DNA of 21,790 nucleotides, from positions 1 to 21,790 of the forward strand of contig DATDQD010000056.1 in NCBI GenBank assembly GCA_035292425.1, read 5' to 3'. This stretch comes from SZUA-254 sp035292425 (GTDB lineage Bacteria; Bacteroidota; Ignavibacteria; UBA10030; SZUA-254). The notes below the pieces were generated by a model. The model was not told the DNA's origin, searched no databases, and saw only the letters and a list, made by a program, of their open reading frames with translations. Made by a program: the position numbers and the translations under genes. This document shows positions 19,310 to 21,790 of this stretch, in pieces (positions within the stretch are counted from its first letter, which is position 1; the number at the start of each line of letters is the position of its first letter).

Positions 19310-20386
19310 ATGGAGGAGGAACAGAACAGAACACCACCGAACGATCACAAGCCATCCCGACCTGCCGTCCGCACGACACTCCCCGCCGTCCGCCCGGCCG
19401 GGGAGAGCGTCGTGCGTCCATCACCCCGTCAACCGAAACTGATGGAGCGGATGACCACGGCGTTGCGCGCCTGGCATTACAGCCGGCGCACCGAAGAAGC
19501 GTACGCCCACTGGATCCGCCGGTACATCTTCTTCCATAAACTCCGCCACCCGGCCGGGATGGGGGAGACGGAGATCAACGCGTTCCTCACCCACCTCGCC
19601 GTCGAGGGAAAGGTCAGCTCATCAACCCAGAACCAGGCGTTGTCGGCGCTCCTCTTCCTTTACCGTCACGTGCTGGACCGCGAGATCGGCGAGCTCGGTG
19701 CGGTAATCCGCGCGCGCCGTCCCCGGCACCTGCCCGTCGTGATGACGAAGGACGAGGTCAAACTCGTCATCTCCCACCTGTACGCCGACAAACGGATCAT
19801 CGCGACCCTCCTGTACGGGGCGGGTCTCCGGCTGATGGAATGCCTGCGCATGCGGGTCCAGGACATCGACTTCGACCTGAACCAGATCACGGTGAGGGAC
19901 GGGAAGGGGAACAAGGACCGCGTGACCATGCTGCCCCAGTCGGTGAAACCGATGCTCGCCGATCATCTCCGGAAAGTGAAACACCTGCACGACAAGGACC
20001 TGAACGACGGCTGGGGAAAGGTGGAGCTTCCCGAGGCGCTGGACCGGAAATACACCAACGCCCCCCGCTCGTGGCAGTGGCAGTGGGTGTTTCCCCAGGA
20101 GCGGCGCTGGCGAAATCCCCAGACTCGCGAAGAGGGCCGGCACCATATCGACGAATCGCTGGTCCAGCGGGCCGTTAAGGAGGCCGTCACCAGGGCGGGC
20201 CTGACGAAGCGGGCGAGCTGCCATACCTTCCGGCATTCGTTCGCCACACACCTGCTCGAGGCCGGGTACGACATCCGGACCGTTCAGGAGCTCCTGGGGC
20301 ACAGCGACCTGAATACGACGATGATCTACACCCACGTCCTCAACCGGGGACCGGCGGGGATCCGGAGCCCCCTCGATTCCCTCTGA
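19310..20386 (+). CDS. intI: Integron integrase IntI (tyrosine recombinase)
   Basis: 358 aa from the ATG at 19310, chosen because GGGAG lies 7 nt upstream; a GTG at 19412 with GGGGAG before it is an alternative giving a more usual IntI length. The N-terminal core-binding domain contains ALRAWHYSRRTEEAYAHWIRR (52-72). Catalytic residues are R174 (GAGLRLMECLRMR), a lysine in DGKGNKDR (199 or 202), H305 and R308 (CHTFRHS), H331 (GHSDLNTT) and Y340 (MIYTHV). The IntI-specific insertion is present (about 241-265, PEALDRKYTN then WQWQWVFPQ), which separates it from XerC/XerD. It recombines attI with folded single-stranded attC to insert and excise cassettes. The first about 45 residues are a Pro/Arg-rich extension not typical of IntI1. 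Its stop is 172 bp from the first cassette boundary, the reverse of the usual arrangement. All catalytic residues are intact. Confidence 0.95.
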   Translation: MEEEQNRTPPNDHKPSRPAVRTTLPAVRPAGESVVRPSPRQPKLMERMTTALRAWHYSRRTEEAYAHWIRRYIFFHKLRHPAGMGETEINAFLTHLAVEGKVSSSTQNQALSALLFLYRHVLDREIGELGAVIRARRPRHLPVVMTKDEVKLVISHLYADKRIIATLLYGAGLRLMECLRMRVQDIDFDLNQITVRDGKGNKDRVTMLPQSVKPMLADHLRKVKHLHDKDLNDGWGKVELPEALDRKYTNAPRSWQWQWVFPQERRWRNPQTREEGRHHIDESLVQRAVKEAVTRAGLTKRASCHTFRHSFATHLLEAGYDIRTVQELLGHSDLNTTMIYTHVLNRGPAGIRSPLDSL

Positions 20387-20441
20387 TTTCACCGTTCTGG
20401 CCAACATTGATCAGCCTATCACCCCGTCCAGCCGGGCTTGA

Positions 20442-20470
20442 TTGACTCCATCCCTGTAATTGACTATCAT
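20442..20470 (+). promoter_or_regulatory. Pc-like cassette promoter
   Basis: TTGACT (20442-20447), 17 bp, TATCAT (20465-20470), each hexamer 5 of 6. It lies between the intI stop and the cassettes and points into the array. A consensus TATAAT at 20548-20553 has no decent -35 and is a weaker candidate. Confidence 0.62.
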
Positions 20471-20564
20471 TTGCGAGGGGCCATCATTTCTTTGGGAGCG
20501 TTCTTACATTTACACCCAGGAGGGGCGTAAACCGTAGGGTGGATAAATATAATAATTGTTAGGT
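20471..20564 (+). other. attI: attI-like recombination site (left limit uncertain)
   Basis: The right edge is set by GTTAGGT (20558-20564), a match to the core GTTRRRY, with cleavage expected between 20558 and 20559. The left part is AT-rich next to the core. I could not define integrase-binding direct repeats with confidence. Identification rests on the core site, its position before the first cassette, and its pairing with the R'' of that cassette's attC. Confidence 0.6.
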
Positions 20565-20607
20565 CGCGCTTATTTCATCGATCAAGCGAGGAGTTGTAAT
20601 TCACAGT

Positions 20608-20700
20608 ATGGTTATGAAGAAGTTTAACTGCCGTGGGTTTGAAACGGAAATCAAAAGGGGCGGTGGAATTACGTGGTTCTGCTCTCGCGGTAACGAGTAG
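20608..20700 (+). CDS. Possible 30-aa cassette ORF
   Basis: ATG at 20608 to TAG at 20700, protein beginning MVMKKFNCRGFETEIKR and ending CSRGNE. It starts 50 bp inside the cassette, a position like that of the gene in cassette 2, and GAGGAG precedes it, but at a long 14-nt spacing. It could be a true small protein, the remnant of a longer gene cut short by the following structured sequence, or noise. No family is recognised. Confidence 0.3.
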   Translation: MVMKKFNCRGFETEIKRGGGITWFCSRGNE

Positions 20701-20701
20701 A

Positions 20702-20934
20702 GGGTGGTTAACCCCGATCATCGCGGGTGGGTCGGGAAGTGTGGCTCGTCCAGGAGGAAACCTGAAATCCTTTGGTAGTCGGCATCGAAGACGTGCGAGC
20801 GCAATGAGCGAAGTATCGAACAACGACAGGCATCCCGCTTCTAATGGGCAGGTACATACCAATGGCAATCGAAGCTCCGCTCGCAAATCAATTGGTCTAT
20901 TAGAGCTCGCTCCGCGTCAAGACGTAGGATTGAG
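20702..20934 (+). ncRNA. Candidate structured RNA in cassette 1 (possibly HEARO/omegaRNA-like)
   Basis: Non-coding-looking sequence with several potential helices: GGGT/ACCC (20702-20705 with 20711-20714), CCCGA/TCGGG (20713-20717 with 20732-20736), CAGG/CCTG (20751-20754 with 20761-20764), and the 7-bp GCGAGCG/CGCTCGC (20795-20801 with 20878-20884). TTGGTA/TACCAA (20772-20777 with 20857-20862) would cross that helix as a pseudoknot. Purine-rich loops (AGGAAA, GCAATGAGCGAAG) are typical of folded RNAs. The general look recalls HEARO/IscB-associated RNA, but this is an impression, no IscB gene is present, and some helices are short enough to be chance. Ends and strand are approximate. Confidence 0.3.
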
Positions 20935-20949
20935 ATTGTACCCGCGCGT

Positions 20950-21097
20950 ACCTAACAACTCACTCAAGCCGACGCCAAATCGCGGGCACTCAGCTAAAAA
21001 GGTTGGTTGGTGATTCAAGAGCAACTCACGAATAAAGGATGTACCATGGGAGAGAGCCCGCGAGAGCATTTGGCGCGGCTTAGCTCTGCCGTTAGAA
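20950..21097 (+). repeat. attC: attC site of cassette 1
   Basis: A 148-bp imperfect inverted repeat with all attC boxes in order: R'' ACCTAAC (20950-20956), L'' TCAAGCCGACGCC (20964-20976), inner stem CGCGGGC (20981-20987) with GCCCGCG (21056-21062), L' GGCGCGGCTTAGCTC (21072-21086) and R' GTTAGAA (21091-21097). The L''/L' wording and order match aadA-type attC sites, which fixes the orientation as +. The long centre between the inner stems forms a large variable terminal structure. The cut site is between 21091 and 21092. Confidence 0.92.
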
Positions 21098-21148
21098 TTG
21101 CGCTGGTGGAATTGATTTAAGCCTGAAGATGACCGGAAGGTTTATCCG

Positions 21149-21790
21149 ATGTTGAAGCGATACCATCTTTTTGTTATTGTAGCCATGCTCATTCTCCCGA
21201 TTGCCTGCGAAGAACCAGATACCTGTGGTCCATTTCCCAGTAAATACGATGTTCGCGGATATCAGATTTATTTCTCCACGCCAGGATATTTTACTGGATT
21301 GTATCTTGATACAACGGGATCATACAGTTATCAGGGAATTTCAATCAGACTGCTAACGGATGTCGATTATCTCTATTCCCAGAATACACACGGGACATTT
21401 TCTTTATATGCTTGTTCTCCACTGATACCATATTCCATAGATTCTATCTCAAGTATTACCGTAACCTCAGTCTACGATTATAACGCTACCCATTTATCTG
21501 GCGACACCCTTAATGATATATTATCCATTCAGTACATAGACGTTCCATATCGGGAGGTCAACATTCCTCTGGCTGCAATAGATACACTGCGGCCCGGTGC
21601 AAGCAAGGATGCCTTTATCCGAATCGGTGAGAATCCATCGGATTCATCAAAGCAACGTTTCATAGTTCAAATCACTCACACGAATGGGGAATCGTTCTTT
21701 GGTCAAACTCAAGTAATCACGATACTGCCTGATTCAACGCGCAATTCTAACAAATCGCTCAAGCTGACGCCAAACCGCGGGCGTTCAACG
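21149..21790 (+). CDS. Cassette-encoded lipoprotein, unknown function (3' end outside the window)
   Basis: An open frame from the ATG at 21149 through the last base (214 codons, no stop). GGAAGG lies 8 nt upstream. The N-terminus MLKRYHLFVIVAMLILPIAC is a lipoprotein signal with Cys20 as likely lipidation site, then EEPDTCGPFPSKYDVRGYQ. The mature part is rich in Ser, Thr, Tyr and Asp with alternating hydrophobics (beta-rich), and carries further Cys at residues 26 and 97. I do not recognise a named family, though the style matches small Bacteroidota lipoproteins. It should end up membrane-anchored facing the periplasm or cell surface. Base composition and codon use are far more AT-rich than the rest of the window. 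The frame runs past the R'' box into attC2, so its tail (NKSLKLTPNRGRST) is attC-encoded. The Pc-like promoter could drive it through cassette 1. Confidence 0.85.
   Translation, partial: MLKRYHLFVIVAMLILPIACEEPDTCGPFPSKYDVRGYQIYFSTPGYFTGLYLDTTGSYSYQGISIRLLTDVDYLYSQNTHGTFSLYACSPLIPYSIDSISSITVTSVYDYNATHLSGDTLNDILSIQYIDVPYREVNIPLAAIDTLRPGASKDAFIRIGENPSDSSKQRFIVQITHTNGESFFGQTQVITILPDSTRNSNKSLKLTPNRGRST
21745..21790 (+). repeat. attC: attC site of cassette 2 (left arm only)
   Basis: R'' TTCTAAC (21745-21751), then TCAAGCTGACGCC and CCGCGGGC, colinear with the left arm of the first attC (about 35 of 44 positions alike by eye). The right arm lies outside the window, so its length and R' are unknown. 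Confidence 0.85.

Larger units (their letters stand above)
20559..21091 (+). mobile_element. Integron gene cassette 1 (no convincing protein gene)
   Basis: A 533-bp cassette bounded by core sites at 20558 and 21091. Its first bases (core GTTAGGT) are the reverse complement of the R'' box ACCTAAC at 20950-20956, as needed for one excisable circle. It holds a 30-codon ORF near the start, a roughly 230-bp stretch with several inverted repeats, and the attC. Longer frames on both strands look like chance ORFs, and one simply reads through the attC. Confidence 0.82.
19154..21790 (+). mobile_element. Chromosomal integron with inverted integrase orientation (5' part; array continues beyond the window)
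   Basis: The element holds an integrase gene with its promoter, an attI-like junction, one complete cassette with its attC, and a second cassette entering a second attC at the window end. intI and the cassettes point the same way, with the 3' end of intI next to attI. The conserved attC arms (TAACAA-x-TC-x-CTCAAGC-x-GACGCCAAA) in both sites suggest a homogeneous chromosomal array rather than a mobile resistance integron. No resistance gene is seen. The array's right end is not in the window. Confidence 0.88.
21092..21790 (+). mobile_element. Integron gene cassette 2 (3' end beyond the window)
   Basis: It starts at the core GTTAGAATTGCGC (21091-21103), whose 13 bases are exactly complementary to GCGCAATTCTAAC (21739-21751), the R'' region of its own attC. 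The body is visibly more AT-rich than the host genes, a sign of separate origin. It carries one lipoprotein gene, starting 57 bp inside the cassette. Confidence 0.85.

Noticed and set aside
19005..20386. tRNA-Asn as the integration target of an island whose integrase is the downstream tyrosine recombinase
   Set aside because: The recombinase carries the IntI-specific insertion and is followed by attI/attC sites, so it acts on integron sites. No repeat of the tRNA 3' end was seen in the window.
20575..20886. A 103-codon - strand frame in cassette 1
   Set aside because: There is no Shine-Dalgarno, no recognisable protein pattern, and it is antisense to the array direction. Antisense cassette genes exist, so this is a low-probability rather than an impossible call.
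20702..20934. Group IIC intron remnant, since such introns target attC sites
   Set aside because: No reverse transcriptase frame and no domain V-like hairpin could be seen, and the sequence lies inside the cassette body rather than at the attC core.
20633..21013. A 126-codon + strand frame (GTG start) across cassette 1
   Set aside because: It has no good ribosome site, its composition is Ser/Arg/Gly-rich and unlike a folded protein, and its last 20-odd codons lie inside the attC. It more likely reflects read-through of a structured or non-coding stretch.

Overview
This GC-rich window looks like a chromosome segment from the FCB superphylum (Ignavibacteria/Chlorobi/Bacteroidota side; no closer placement is possible by eye). 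The main clue is a pair of large secreted proteins (CotH-type, 957 aa; alpha/beta-hydrolase, 630 aa) that both end in a type IX secretion sorting domain of the QNYPNPFN class. The three best promoters near genes are nevertheless sigma70-like (TTGAC-type -35, 17-bp spacer), not the Bacteroidetes -33/-7 type.

Layout. (1) 1-5771, + strand: a tightly packed run of a 5'-truncated M28B (glutamate carboxypeptidase II-like) peptidase, a cNMP-binding/GAF/SpoIIE-type PP2C phosphatase, an M61 peptidase with a PDZ domain, and an exported alkaline-phosphatase-superfamily hydrolase. Two of the three junctions are 4-bp ATGA overlaps. (2) 5874-10636, + strand: the two T9SS cargo proteins, joined by a GTGA overlap. 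(3) 10735-14836, + strand: a strong promoter followed by a ribose-type sugar ABC transporter (lipoprotein binding protein, double-NBD ATPase, permease) and a small outer-membrane beta-barrel protein. (4) 14843-18571, - strand: an unrecognised HETGH zincin-like protein downstream of clpC. clpC has its own terminator and a promoter whose -10 is framed by a palindrome. (5) 18742-19152, + strand: a small basic conserved protein, tRNA-Asn(GUU), and a rho-independent terminator. (6) 19154-21790, + strand: the start of a chromosomal integron.

The integron is the most interesting part. A full-length IntI-type tyrosine recombinase has its own promoter and leader hairpin. It is followed, after its 3' end, by a TTGACT-17-TATCAT promoter, an attI-like junction, a complete cassette with a 148-bp attC, and a second, AT-richer cassette encoding a lipoprotein that runs off the window into the left arm of another attC. 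The attC arms (TCAAGCCGACGCC ... GGCGCGGCTTAGCTC) and the boundary complementarity fix the cassettes in the + direction. intI therefore points the same way as the cassettes, with its 3' end at attI: an inverted ('reverse') integron, unlike the usual divergent layout. The first cassette has no convincing protein gene and may carry a structured RNA.

Functionally, the window mixes secreted and periplasmic degradative enzymes, a sugar importer, protein quality control (ClpC) and a gene-capture platform whose cassettes differ in base composition from the host sequence.
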